DNA from: Novosphingobium sp.
GTDB taxonomy: Bacteria > Pseudomonadota > Alphaproteobacteria > Sphingomonadales > Sphingomonadaceae
Reading direction: 5' to 3'
Assembly (NCBI GenBank): GCA_016719755.1
Contig: JADJYM010000011.1
Location: 425,573 to 489,572 of the forward strand
Length of the DNA stretch: 64,000 bases
In this document: positions 50,051-61,014 of the stretch, in pieces
How positions within the stretch are numbered: position 1 is the first letter of the stretch
Layout of the letters: each line of letters begins with the position of its first letter
Notes under the pieces: model-generated
Database searches by the model: none
Told to the model about the DNA's origin: nothing
The model's input: only the letters and a program-made list of their open reading frames with translations
Translations under genes and position numbers: made by a program

Positions 50051-50920
50051 TTAGAGCGCTTCCGCGCCAGCAATGATTTCAATCAGTTCGGTGGTGATCG
50101 CGGCCTGACGGCTGCGGTTGTACTGGATCGTCAGCTTGTTGATCAGATCGCCCGCGTTGCGCGTCGCGTTGTCCATCGCGGTCATCGAGGCGCCCTGTTC
50201 GCTGGCCATGTTCTCAAGCAGCGCGCCGAACAGCTGGGTCTTGAGGTAGCGCGGCAGCAGCGCGGCGAGGATCGCCTCTTCCTCGGGCTCGTAATCCACC
50301 GCGCCGCCGGTGCTGGCGGCGGTGGGGGCGGGCACCGGGATGATCTGCTGCTCGGTCGGCTCCTGCGCCAGGGCGCTGCGGAACTTCGAATAGAACAGGT
50401 GGGCGATGTCGAACTTGCCGGCATCGTACAGCGCGACCAGTTCGGCCGCGATCCGGTCAGCCTCGGCATAGCCGGGTTCGCGCACGTCGGTGGTGTCGAA
50501 CATGGCGATGACATCGTTCGGGAATTCGCGGCGGATCATCGCACGGCCCTTGCGGCCGACGAGATAGAACAGCACGGTCTTGCCTTCGGCCTTCAACTCC
50601 AGCGCCCGCAGCTTGGCGGCCTTGACGATGTTGGAGTTGAACGCGCCGCACAGCCCCTTGTCGGAGTTGGCGACGACCAGCAGGTGGACCTGGTCCTTGC
50701 CGGTCCCGGCCAGCAGCTTGGGGCTGCTTTCGCTGACCGTGACCTTGCCGGCCAGCGAGCCCATCACCGTTGCCAGCCGCGCCGCGTAGGGGCGGGCCGC
50801 TTCGGCATTGGCCTGCGCCCGGCGCAGCTTCGCCGCCGCGACCATCTGCTTGGCCTTGGTGATCTTCTGGGTCGACTTGACCGAGTTGATCCGGCCCTTG
50901 AGTTCCTTGAGTGAAGCCAC
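50051..50920 (-). CDS. atpG: ATP synthase F1 subunit gamma
   Basis: Rotor shaft subunit of 289 residues: N-terminal coiled helix [20 protein letters not shown], the [14 protein letters not shown] motif and the C-terminal helix [20 protein letters not shown]. The GTG at 50920 with GAGGA nine bases upstream is the correct start; reading further upstream runs through the G tract and gives a false poly-Pro extension. Order atpA-atpG-atpD is standard. Confidence 0.95.
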   Translation of the reverse strand: MASLKELKGRINSVKSTQKITKAKQMVAAAKLRRAQANAEAARPYAARLATVMGSLAGKVTVSESSPKLLAGTGKDQVHLLVVANSDKGLCGAFNSNIVKAAKLRALELKAEGKTVLFYLVGRKGRAMIRREFPNDVIAMFDTTDVREPGYAEADRIAAELVALYDAGKFDIAHLFYSKFRSALAQEPTEQQIIPVPAPTAASTGGAVDYEPEEEAILAALLPRYLKTQLFGALLENMASEQGASMTAMDNATRNAGDLINKLTIQYNRSRQAAITTELIEIIAGAEAL

Positions 50921-50958
50921 TCTATCGGTTCCTCTAATTCGTCGTCCCCGGCGGGGCG

Positions 50959-50978
50959 GGGGGGGGGGGGGGGGGGGG
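50959..50978. other. 20-base G run between atpA and atpG
   Basis: An uninterrupted run of 20 G (C on the coding strand) lies in the 67-base gap of the ATP synthase operon, preceded by GGCGGGGC. It resembles the runs at 28206-28337 and may be an artefact. Confidence 0.8.
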
Positions 50979-50987
50979 ATGAGGCAA

Positions 50988-53072
<2,085 letters not shown>

Positions 53073-53272
53073 GCGCGTCTGTTCCTTACATCGGGTGCGT
53101 TGACAGGGCCCGGCCCGGCGCGAAAGCGCAAGACTGCCCCTGAGACGGGGGCGCGCATAGCGACGATTGCCGGGCGATGCAAGCTGGCGCGGGGAACTTC
53201 CTGTTGCAGAGGCCAAGCGCACTTGACCGGCCCTGCCATCGCGTGTGCAATCCGGGCCGATAGGCCAAACGA

Positions 53273-53968
53273 ATGGAGAGGGACCCCTTGGGCGAGACGA
53301 TTCGCATCGCGATGGACGATGGCTACGAGCTGCCCTGCTATCACGCCCTGCCAGACGGAGCGCGGCGCGGCGGGCTGGTGCTGGTGCACGAAATCTTCGG
53401 CGTGACCGACCATATCCGCGAACTGTGCGACGAATATGCCGCGGATGGTTACGAGGTGATCGCGCCCAATCTGTTCGACCGGGTCGAGCCGGGCTGCGAG
53501 CTGAGCTATTCCGGGCCGGATTGGGAACGCGCGGTCAAGATCGGGCGGGAACTGCATGACTGGGAACGCGGCCTTGCCGATACCCGCCAGTGCATCGCCT
53601 GGCTGAAGGAAAAGGGCGGCCCCACGTTTATCACGGGCTACTGCTTTGGCGGATCGGTTGCGTGGCGCATGGCCCAGACCTGCGACGATCTGGACGCGGC
53701 CTCGTGCTATTACGGCGGCTATATCGCCACCCGCTTCGCCGACGAGGCGCCCGCCTGCGCCACGATCGCCCATTTCGGCCGCTATGACCCGCTGGTCGAT
53801 TTCGCCCCGGTGGAAAAGCTGATCGCCAAGGCCCACCCGACCGCGCAGATCTTTGTCTACGAGGCGGGACACGGGTTCAATTCCGACCGGCGCAAAGACT
53901 ATCACCCCGAAAGCGCGGACCTGGCAAAGGAACGCACCCTGATGCTGTTCCGGGCGCTGGGGGGATAG
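53273..53968 (+). CDS. Dienelactone hydrolase family protein
   Basis: Alpha/beta hydrolase of 231 residues in the dienelactone hydrolase family. The nucleophile is a Cys in GYCFGGSVA, with the acid in [11 protein letters not shown] and the His in [10 protein letters not shown], a Cys-Asp-His triad. The first strand is [23 protein letters not shown] at 53273 was used; a TTG at 53288 has better spacing from GGAGAGGG. No aromatic degradation genes are nearby, so a general carboxylesterase role is more likely. Confidence 0.88.
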   Translation: MERDPLGETIRIAMDDGYELPCYHALPDGARRGGLVLVHEIFGVTDHIRELCDEYAADGYEVIAPNLFDRVEPGCELSYSGPDWERAVKIGRELHDWERGLADTRQCIAWLKEKGGPTFITGYCFGGSVAWRMAQTCDDLDAASCYYGGYIATRFADEAPACATIAHFGRYDPLVDFAPVEKLIAKAHPTAQIFVYEAGHGFNSDRRKDYHPESADLAKERTLMLFRALGG

Positions 53969-54039
53969 TTTGACCGCAAGGCGCGGGAAGCGTCCCCGGG
54001 CCGAATCGGCCATGGCTTGCGTCCACAAGGAGCCCTGCC

Positions 54040-55089
54040 ATGATGGATGTGATGATCGACGCCGATGAAGCCTGGAGCGCCGTGGTGGCGCGGGACCGCG
54101 CGTTTGACGGGCGGTTCGTGACGGGGGTGCTGACCACCGGGATCTACTGCCGCCCCAGCTGCGCGGCTCGCCACCCGGCGCGCGGCAACGTGCGGTTCTT
54201 CGCGGATGGCGCGGCGGCGCGGGCGGCGGGCCTGCGCCCCTGCAAGCGCTGCCTGCCTGATGATGTGAGCCGCGATGAGCGCGCTGTCCTGTCCGCCATC
54301 GCCGCGATCAAGGCGGCGGGCCAGCCGCTCGCGCTGGCGGCGCTGGCGGCGGAGACCGGTTATTCGCCCAGCCACTTCCAGCGCGTGTTCACCCGCCACA
54401 CCGGCCTGTCGCCCGCCGCCTATGCCCGGGCGCTGATGGCCGAGCGCGCGGCGCAGGCGCTGAGCGAGGAGGGCGCGGTTACCGGCGCGATCTATGCGGC
54501 GGGCTATTCCGGGCCGTCGCGCTTCTATGCCGCTACTGAAGGGAGACTGGGCATGGCGCCATCGGCCTGGGCGAACGGAGGCAGGGGAGTGACCATCCAT
54601 TGGGCAGTCGTTCCCACCAGTCTGGGGCAGATGCTGGTCGCCGCGACCGGCAAGGGCGTCTGCCGCCTGTCGTTCGGCGAAGGCCGCGAGGCGCTGGAGG
54701 CGCGGTTTCCCCATGCCGAGCTGGTCGAGGGCGGGGCGGAGTTCGCCGCCCTGCTGGCGCAGGTGATCGACGCGGTGGAGGCTCCGGGCGATTTCGCCCA
54801 CATCCCGCTCGACGTGAAGGGCACCGCCTTTCAGGAAGCGGTCTGGCGCGAGCTGCGCCGCATCCCGCCGGGCGAGACGCGGACCTATGCCGGGCTGGCG
54901 GCGGCGGCGGGCAATCCCCGCGCGGTGCGCGCGGCGGGCAGCGCCAACGGGGCCAACAACGTCGCCGTACTAATCCCCTGCCACCGGGTGATCCGCACGG
55001 GCGGACATCTGGGTGGCTATGCCTATGGTCTTGAAATCAAGCGCAAGCTGCTGGCGAAGGAGGGCGTCCGGCTGAAGCTGGACGATTGA
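54040..55089 (+). CDS. ada: Ada-like methylated-DNA repair protein and transcription activator
   Basis: Multidomain protein of 349 residues for the adaptive response to alkylation. Domain order: Ada zinc domain with the methyl-accepting Cys in TTGIYCRPSC and the second Cys pair in PCKRC, an AraC-type helix-turn-helix (PLALAALAAETGYSPSHFQR), then O6-methylguanine methyltransferase with active site IPCHRVIRTGG. All key residues are intact and the length matches full Ada. It should sense methylphosphotriesters and repair O6-methylguanine. Confidence 0.93.
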   Translation: MMDVMIDADEAWSAVVARDRAFDGRFVTGVLTTGIYCRPSCAARHPARGNVRFFADGAAARAAGLRPCKRCLPDDVSRDERAVLSAIAAIKAAGQPLALAALAAETGYSPSHFQRVFTRHTGLSPAAYARALMAERAAQALSEEGAVTGAIYAAGYSGPSRFYAATEGRLGMAPSAWANGGRGVTIHWAVVPTSLGQMLVAATGKGVCRLSFGEGREALEARFPHAELVEGGAEFAALLAQVIDAVEAPGDFAHIPLDVKGTAFQEAVWRELRRIPPGETRTYAGLAAAAGNPRAVRAAGSANGANNVAVLIPCHRVIRTGGHLGGYAYGLEIKRKLLAKEGVRLKLDD

Positions 55090-55141
55090 CCCACCTCCGC
55101 GCTGCTGTATTGTGCCCGCAATACAGTTCGGGGGAAAGCGA

Positions 55142-56019
55142 ATGGACGTCATCAAACCCGCACCGGGCCTTGTGCTGCGCGTGCTGCGTTTTCCCCTGAC
55201 CTTGCTGGTGATCGAAGCGTTCGCCGTGGTGCTGGTCGTTGCCGGCCTCTCGTTCGCGCTGCGCAAGGCGGGGACCGGGGCGGACGGGCCGCTCCGCCTG
55301 CTGGGTGCGCTGGCTATTGCCGTGGCTCTTGTCGGCCTGTGGAAGGCGCTTCGCCGCTGGCTGGAGGGGGAAGGCGACGGTGAGTTCACGCTGCCCCGGG
55401 CTGGCACCGAACTGGGCGGCGGGCTGGCGCTGGGCTTCCTGCTGTTCTCCGGCATGGCGCTGGTAGTGTTGCTGCTGGGCGGCCTCAGGATCGAAGGGTG
55501 CGCGGGGCGGGCCAGATCTGGGCCATGCTGGCCATGGGCACCACCAGCGCGGTGTTCGAGGAAGTGCTGTTTCGTGGCGTGCTGTTCCGCCATATCGAGG
55601 CGATGCTGGGATCGTGGGCGGCGCTGGCGATCACTTCCGCGCTGTTCGGCGCGGCGCATCTTGGCAATCCCGATGCGAGCCTGTTCGCCGCCTTCGCCAT
55701 CGCGGTGGAGGCCGGCATCCTGCTGGGCGCGGCCTGGATGCTCACCCGGCGGCTGTGGCTGGCGGTGGGGATCCACGCCGCGTGGAATTTCACGCAGGGC
55801 TGGGTCTTTTCGATCCCCGTTTCCGGCGGAGAGGCGCCGCTCGGCCTGCTGATTACCCGGCGCGAGGGCCCTGACTGGCTGACCGGCGGCGGCTTCGGGC
55901 TGGAAGCAAGCGTCGTGGCGATGATTGCCGCGACGCTGGCGGGCCTGGTTCTGCTGGTCCTGGCCGTGCGGCGCGGGGGGGTGCGGCCACCGATGTGGGC
56001 CGCATCCCGCCGCGCCTGA
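55142..56019 (+). pseudogene. CPBP-family intramembrane glutamic protease, frameshifted near 55498
   Basis: Membrane protease of the CPBP/Abi family. The N-terminal part reads MDVIKPAPGLVLRVLRFPL with three hydrophobic helices to MALVVLLLGGLRIEG; the C-terminal part continues in the next frame as RGAGQIWAMLAMGTTSAV. It contains the catalytic motifs EEVLFRG, FGAAHLGNPD and HAAWNFTQG. The join falls in a G run (GAAGGG|TGCGC) where one extra G would restore GVRGAGQ. The active-site motifs are otherwise intact, so a homopolymer error or a very recent lesion is likely. Substrate unknown. Confidence 0.85.
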
Positions 56020-56023
56020 TCGC

Positions 56024-56653
56024 TCAGGAAGGCAGCGGCATCCCCGGCTCTGCCTTGGCCATTGCCCGCTGATAGGCCGGGCGCGCCGCGATCCGCGCGA
56101 TATAGGCCTTCACGTTGGGCAGGTGATCGATCGACATGTTGCGGAACGCGCGGCTGGTGGTGAGGATGTACATCATCATGATGTCGGCGGTGGTCAGGTT
56201 CCGTCCGCCGAAGAACGGCGCTTCGCCCAGCCGCTTTTCGCACATCTCCCAGCAAATCCGCGCGCGTTCGCCCACGAATCCGCCCGCTGGATCGCCGCCC
56301 GCGAAAGTCACGGCCAACTGCATCATCAACGTCGCCATGAAGGTGCCGTTGGACCAGTGGAACCAGAACAGGTGGTCGGCAAAGTCGGGATCGTCGGCGG
56401 CGGGCGCAAGCGTCCCATTGCCGTACTTCGCATTCAGATAATCGCAGATCGCGCCGCTTTCCCCCAGCACGAAGTCCCCGTCGGTGATGACCGGGGCGAT
56501 GCCCATGGGGTGCAGCGCCTTGTATTCATCAGGCGCCAGCCGGTTGTCGGCGCGGCGCTCGTAACGCTTGAATTCATAGTTGAGGCCCAGCTCCTCGCAG
56601 AGCCAGACGATCCGTTCGGATTGCGAAATGCCCAGGTGGTGGACGGTCAGCAT
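56024..56653 (-). CDS. Glutathione S-transferase family protein
   Basis: Two-domain protein of 209 residues. The N-terminal thioredoxin-like domain has SQSERIVWLCEELGLNYEF, the cis-Pro in MGIAPVI and the glutathione-binding GESGAICDYL; a helical C-terminal domain includes LTTADIMMMYILTTSRAF. The start at 56653 has GGGGAGAA upstream; the longer open frame is not needed. Typical of detoxification GSTs; substrate unknown. It converges with the CPBP gene. Confidence 0.9.
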   Translation of the reverse strand: MLTVHHLGISQSERIVWLCEELGLNYEFKRYERRADNRLAPDEYKALHPMGIAPVITDGDFVLGESGAICDYLNAKYGNGTLAPAADDPDFADHLFWFHWSNGTFMATLMMQLAVTFAGGDPAGGFVGERARICWEMCEKRLGEAPFFGGRNLTTADIMMMYILTTSRAFRNMSIDHLPNVKAYIARIAARPAYQRAMAKAEPGMPLPS

Positions 56654-56777
56654 TCGTGATTCTCCCCATGCGGCCGGGTGTTCCGGCCTGCTGCGCGCTC
56701 TTGCTGCCCCAGCCGCGCCGGGCTTGCCAGTTGAAACTGCGGCGCTAGCCTGCGCGCAAACGAAACCGGAGATCCCG

Positions 56778-57290
56778 ATGCCTGCCCATACCAACGTGAT
56801 GCCCCTGCCCGAAGGCGCCCCTGCCACCCTGCGCGAAGCCTTTGCCCATATCGGCACCGTCACGGCGCCGACCGTGCTCGACATCAAGATCATGGCCCTG
56901 ACCGAGGCGGCGGCGACAACGCTGTATTACAAGACCGCCGAAACCGCCGAGAATCCCGAGGTGCGCGCCCTGCTGGAACGCAACGGGCGCGAGGAATTCC
57001 TCCACGCCCAGCGCGCCGCGCTGGCGGTAAAGGCGGTTTCGGGCGAGGATTTCTTCCCGCCGCTGGCCGAGGATAACCCCTATCTTCAGGACGGCGCGGG
57101 CCCGATCGCTCCGATCACCAAGGAAGCGCTGACCGGCCTTGCCCAGGGCGAATTCGGCGGCGATGCGCTGTATCAGAAGTGGGCGGAAAACGTCGGCAAT
57201 GAAGAGGCCGCGCGGCTGTTCCTCCTCAACGGCAAGGAAGAGACCGATCACGGCAACCGCCTGCTCCAGGCCGCGGCGCTGCTGGATTAG
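56778..57290 (+). CDS. Ferritin-like domain protein (rubrerythrin-like)
   Basis: Four-helix-bundle protein of 170 residues. Iron-ligand pattern: Glu in ALTEAAATTLYYKTAE, the E-x2-H pair in GREEFLHAQRA, Glu in NVGNEEAARLF and E-x2-H in KEETDHGNRLL. No rubredoxin C-terminal domain. It may be a diiron peroxide-scavenging protein; that is inferred from the fold. ATG at 56778 was chosen after GGAGATCCCG. Confidence 0.8.
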   Translation: MPAHTNVMPLPEGAPATLREAFAHIGTVTAPTVLDIKIMALTEAAATTLYYKTAETAENPEVRALLERNGREEFLHAQRAALAVKAVSGEDFFPPLAEDNPYLQDGAGPIAPITKEALTGLAQGEFGGDALYQKWAENVGNEEAARLFLLNGKEETDHGNRLLQAAALLD

Positions 57291-57417
57291 GCGCGCCGGA
57301 AGCCCCTCTCCGGCGGGGAGGGGTCGGGAAGGGGGCCGGGCGCCAGCGTTCTCCATTCCCGCAGCGTCCAAACACCCCCACCCGCCTCCCGCTCTTGAAG
57401 GGGGAGGGCTTCGCGCG

Positions 57418-59583
57418 TCACACGAAGCTGTAGGGATCGATGTCCACCCCCACGCGCACCCCTTGCGGGAATTGCAGCGCGCCCAGCCATTCGCGGATCA
57501 CGTCCTGCAATTTGGCGGAGCGACGCGCGTTGACCAGCAGGCGGTAGCGATAGCGCCCGCGCAGCAGCGATAGCGGGGCGGGGGCGGGGCCTAGGATCAT
57601 CACATCGGGTAGATCGGGCCGCGCGCCGCCGATCATCCGGGCGGCATCGCGCGCTTCGGCCTCGTCCTCGGACGACACGATGATTGCCGCCCAGCGCCCG
57701 AACGGGGGTGCGCCGGCATCGCGCCGCGCCTCGGCCTCGGCGGCGTAGAAGGCGTCGCGGTCTCCGGCGGCGAGCGCGGCGATCACGGCGGCTTCGGGAT
57801 GGCGGGTCTGGATCAGCACTTCGCCCGGCTTTTCCCCGCGCCCCGCGCGCCCCGCGACCTGCGCAACCTGTTGATAGGTCCGCTCCGCCGCGCGCAGATC
57901 GCCGCCTTCCAGGCCAAGGTCGGCATCGACCACGCCGACCAGCGTCAGTTCGGGAAAGTGGTAGCCCTTGGTGACCAGCTGGGTGCCGATGATCACGTCG
58001 ATCAGTTTCTGTTCGGCGGCGGCGACGAAGGCGCCGATCTTTTCCGGGCTGTTGAGGGTGTCGGACGTGACCACGGCGAGGCGCGCTTCGGGCAGGATTT
58101 CCGCCACCTCGTCGGCGATCCGCTCCACACCCGGGCCGCAGGCGACCAGGCAGTCGCCGGTGTGGCATTCGGGGCATTCGTCGGGCACGGGCGTTTCGTG
58201 CCCGCAGTGGTGGCAGGCAAGGCGGCGCGAGAGGCGGTGCTCGACCAGCCAGGCCGAGCAGTTGGGGCACTGGAAGCGGTAGCCGCAGTGGCGGCACAGG
58301 GTCAGCGGGGCATAGCCGCGCCGGTTGAGGAACAGCAGCGATTGCTCGCCGCGCGCCAGCCGGTCCTTCAGCTCGGCGACCAGCCGGGGAGACAGCCAGC
58401 GGCCCCGCTCGGGCGGTTCCTTCGTCAGGTCGAGAATCGACACGGCGGGCAATTCCGCCCCGCCATAGCGCGCGGCAAGGTCGATCTTGCGGTAGACCCC
58501 GGCCTCGGCCAGCTGGAGCGATTCGAGCGCGGGGGTGGCGCTGGCCAGGATGACCGGCACCTTTTCGAACCGGGCGCGGATCACGGCCACGTCGCGGGCG
58601 TTGTAGCGCACCCCGTCATCCTGCTTGAACGATACCTCGTGGGCCTCGTCGACCACGATCAGACCCAGCCGCGCATAGGGCAGGAACAGCGCCGATCGCG
58701 CACCCACCACCACCTGCGCCTCTCCCGAAACGATTGCCCGCCACGCGCGCCGCCGCTCGCTGGCCTTGAGGCTGGAATGCCACAGCACCGGGGGCGTGCC
58801 GAACCGCGCCTCGAACCGGCGCAGGAAGTTCTGGGTGAGCGCGATTTCAGGCAGCAGCACCAGCACTTGCCGGCCCAGCCGCAGCGCCTGTGCCATGGCT
58901 TCGAAATAGCATTCGGTCTTGCCCGATCCGGTCACGCCGTCGAGCAGGAAGGGGGCGAATTCATGCGCCTCCACTGCCGCCACGAAGGTGTCGGCCGCTG
59001 CGCGCTGGTCTTCCGACAGGTCCGGCACGGCAAAGTCAGGGCGGGCGCGGGGGTAGGGGCGGTCAAGGTCGACCGTGACCGGCTCCAGCAGGCCCGCGCT
59101 CACCATGCCGCGCAGCACGCCGTCCGATACGCTGGCGATCTCCGCCAGCTCGCGGATGCTCGCCTGTTCGCCGTGGAGCGCATCCATCGCGGCGGCGCGC
59201 TGCGGGGTGAGGCGCTTGGGCTCAAGGCCGGACAGGCGGTATTCGGTGGTCGTTCCGCCGCCGCGCAGCGCGGCCATCGATCCCAGCGCCATGCGCGCAA
59301 CCGCATTCATCGGCGCGACGTAATAGTCCGCGCACCATTCGATCAGGCGCCTGAGGGGCGCGGACAGCGGAGGCACCGGCAGCACTTCCAGCAAGGGGCG
59401 CAGCTTGCCCTCGGGCACCTCGTCGCCGGGCAGGCGGTCCGGCTCCCACACGATCCCCAGCACCTGGCGGGGGCCGAGCGGGGCGAGCACGATCGAACCT
59501 GGCTCCACCGCCATCCCTTGCGGAACGCGGTAGTCCAGCACATGAAGGACCGGATTGAAAACAAGGAGTCGGGCGCGGTTCAT
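57418..59583 (-). CDS. priA: Primosomal protein N' (PriA helicase)
   Basis: Replication-restart helicase of 721 residues. The N-terminal DNA-binding part is followed by Walker A LDGVTGSGKTECYFEAM, the DEAH box IVVDEAHEVSFKQDDG and the aromatic-rich loop VRYNARDVAVIRA. A zinc-binding domain with Cys pairs (CRHCGYRFQCPNC, CHHCG, CPEC) and helicase motifs LIGTQLVTKGYHFPELTLVG and QVAGRAGRGEKPG follow. It restarts stalled forks at D-loops. Start ATG 59583. Confidence 0.95.
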   Translation of the reverse strand: MNRARLLVFNPVLHVLDYRVPQGMAVEPGSIVLAPLGPRQVLGIVWEPDRLPGDEVPEGKLRPLLEVLPVPPLSAPLRRLIEWCADYYVAPMNAVARMALGSMAALRGGGTTTEYRLSGLEPKRLTPQRAAAMDALHGEQASIRELAEIASVSDGVLRGMVSAGLLEPVTVDLDRPYPRARPDFAVPDLSEDQRAAADTFVAAVEAHEFAPFLLDGVTGSGKTECYFEAMAQALRLGRQVLVLLPEIALTQNFLRRFEARFGTPPVLWHSSLKASERRRAWRAIVSGEAQVVVGARSALFLPYARLGLIVVDEAHEVSFKQDDGVRYNARDVAVIRARFEKVPVILASATPALESLQLAEAGVYRKIDLAARYGGAELPAVSILDLTKEPPERGRWLSPRLVAELKDRLARGEQSLLFLNRRGYAPLTLCRHCGYRFQCPNCSAWLVEHRLSRRLACHHCGHETPVPDECPECHTGDCLVACGPGVERIADEVAEILPEARLAVVTSDTLNSPEKIGAFVAAAEQKLIDVIIGTQLVTKGYHFPELTLVGVVDADLGLEGGDLRAAERTYQQVAQVAGRAGRGEKPGEVLIQTRHPEAAVIAALAAGDRDAFYAAEAEARRDAGAPPFGRWAAIIVSSEDEAEARDAARMIGGARPDLPDVMILGPAPAPLSLLRGRYRYRLLVNARRSAKLQDVIREWLGALQFPQGVRVGVDIDPYSFV

Positions 59584-59651
59584 CCACGCCGCATATAGGG
59601 GGCCGCACGCGCCAGCGCGACACCCGCCTGCAAGGAAAGGACTGGATAGAG

Positions 59652-60335
59652 ATGGCCCACCAAGTCTCCCCGCTCACCACGCGCCGCAGCCTGCTGGCCG
59701 GAACCGCCGCCACGGCGGTGCTGCTGCTGCCCGGCTGCCAGTCGCTTGAGCGGATCAACCTGGTCGAGGCGATCCGCCGCCTGCTGCTGCTGTCGGCGCA
59801 GCGCGCCTTTGCGATGCTGACCGCGCCGGGGGGGTTCTGGGATCGCTCGGTCACCCGCCTCGCTCTGCCCGATGTGTTCAATGGCCGGGGCATGGTGCTG
59901 GAACGGATCCTGACCTCGGCAATCGTCAAGGAGCGGCTCCAGCGCGAATTCAACCACGTGGCCGAGGACGGCGCCCGCCGCGCCGCGCCCGCCGTGGCCG
60001 ATGCGGTGCAGCTGATCGGCGTGGAGAACGCGCTGGCTATCCTGCGCGGCGGGCCGACCGCCGCAACCGATCTGCTGCGCGGCAACATGGGCCGCCGGCT
60101 GGTCGAGGTGATGGTGCCCGCGCTGGGCGACGGCCTGCGCGTGGCCAGCGATCCGGTGGTCGCCCAGGCGCTGAACGCGCTGACCGGCGTGGACCTGTCG
60201 GGTGTTGCCAGCCGCTTCGCGCTTGATGTCGACAATGCCATCTGGGGCGAGATCGGCCGCCAGGAAGGCGCGATCCGCGCCGATCCGGCCAGCACCAACG
60301 ATCCCCTGCTGATTGCCGCGTTCAAGCTGCTCTAG
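59652..60335 (+). CDS. DUF4197 family secreted lipoprotein
   Basis: Protein of 227 residues with a twin-arginine-type signal (LTTRRSLLAGTAATAVLL) and lipobox LLPGC. The mature part is helical and matches DUF4197: DRSVTRLALPDVFNGRG, EFNHVAEDGARRAAPAVADA, ALAILRGGPTAATDLLR. Divergent from priA. Function unknown. Confidence 0.82.
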   Translation: MAHQVSPLTTRRSLLAGTAATAVLLLPGCQSLERINLVEAIRRLLLLSAQRAFAMLTAPGGFWDRSVTRLALPDVFNGRGMVLERILTSAIVKERLQREFNHVAEDGARRAAPAVADAVQLIGVENALAILRGGPTAATDLLRGNMGRRLVEVMVPALGDGLRVASDPVVAQALNALTGVDLSGVASRFALDVDNAIWGEIGRQEGAIRADPASTNDPLLIAAFKLL

Positions 60336-60443
60336 GCAAGGCGTCGTCCCGAAACGACGTAGCTTGCGGGACGAGGTTAGCACTAGGCCTCGCCGCCGCA
60401 CTTGCTATAGCGGCGGCTGACTCGCACTCAGGAGCGCCTTCCA

Positions 60444-61014
60444 GTGAAATTCTTCGCCGACACCGCCGAAATCGCCGACATCAAGGAACTGGCCGCCACC
60501 GGCCTGCTCGACGGGGTGACCACCAACCCCTCGCTGATCATGAAGTCGGGCCGCGATTTCATGGAAGTGACGAAGGAAATCTGCGCGCTGGTCGATGGCC
60601 CGGTCAGCGCCGAAGTGGTCGCGCTCGACCACGAAGGGATGATGCGCGAGGCGGAAGTGCTGCGCAAGCTGGCCGACAACGTCTGCATCAAGGTGCCGCT
60701 GACGATCGACGGCCTCAAGACCTGCAAGGCGCTGACCGGCGAAGGCACCATGGTCAACGTCACGCTGTGCTTTTCCGCCACCCAGGCGCTGCTCGCGGCC
60801 AAGGCGGGGGCGAGCTTCGTTTCGCCCTTCGTCGGGCGGCATGATGACAACGGGTTCGACGGGATGCAGCTGATCAGCGACATCCGCCTGATCTATGACA
60901 ACTACGGCTTCGCCACCGAAATCCTCGTAGCTTCGGTCCGTCACGGGGTCCACGTGCTGGAAGCCGCCAAGATCGGCGCCGACGTGATGACCGCGCCGCC
61001 GTCGGTCATCAAGG
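60444..61014 (+). CDS. fsa: Transaldolase / fructose-6-phosphate aldolase, C-terminus lost
   Basis: Class I aldolase of the small (about 217-residue) transaldolase subfamily. GTG start at 60444 follows AGGAG. Motifs: [30 protein letters not shown], the Schiff-base lysine in [12 protein letters not shown] and [16 protein letters not shown]. After [10 protein letters not shown] near 61014 the family sequence stops and the frame runs on into unrelated residues that belong to cobT, so about 25-30 C-terminal residues are missing. Either a deletion or an assembly join removed them. Confidence 0.88.

Noticed and set aside
53273-53968. Dienelactone hydrolase as part of a chlorocatechol pathway
   Set aside because: No dioxygenase, cycloisomerase or maleylacetate reductase gene is nearby.
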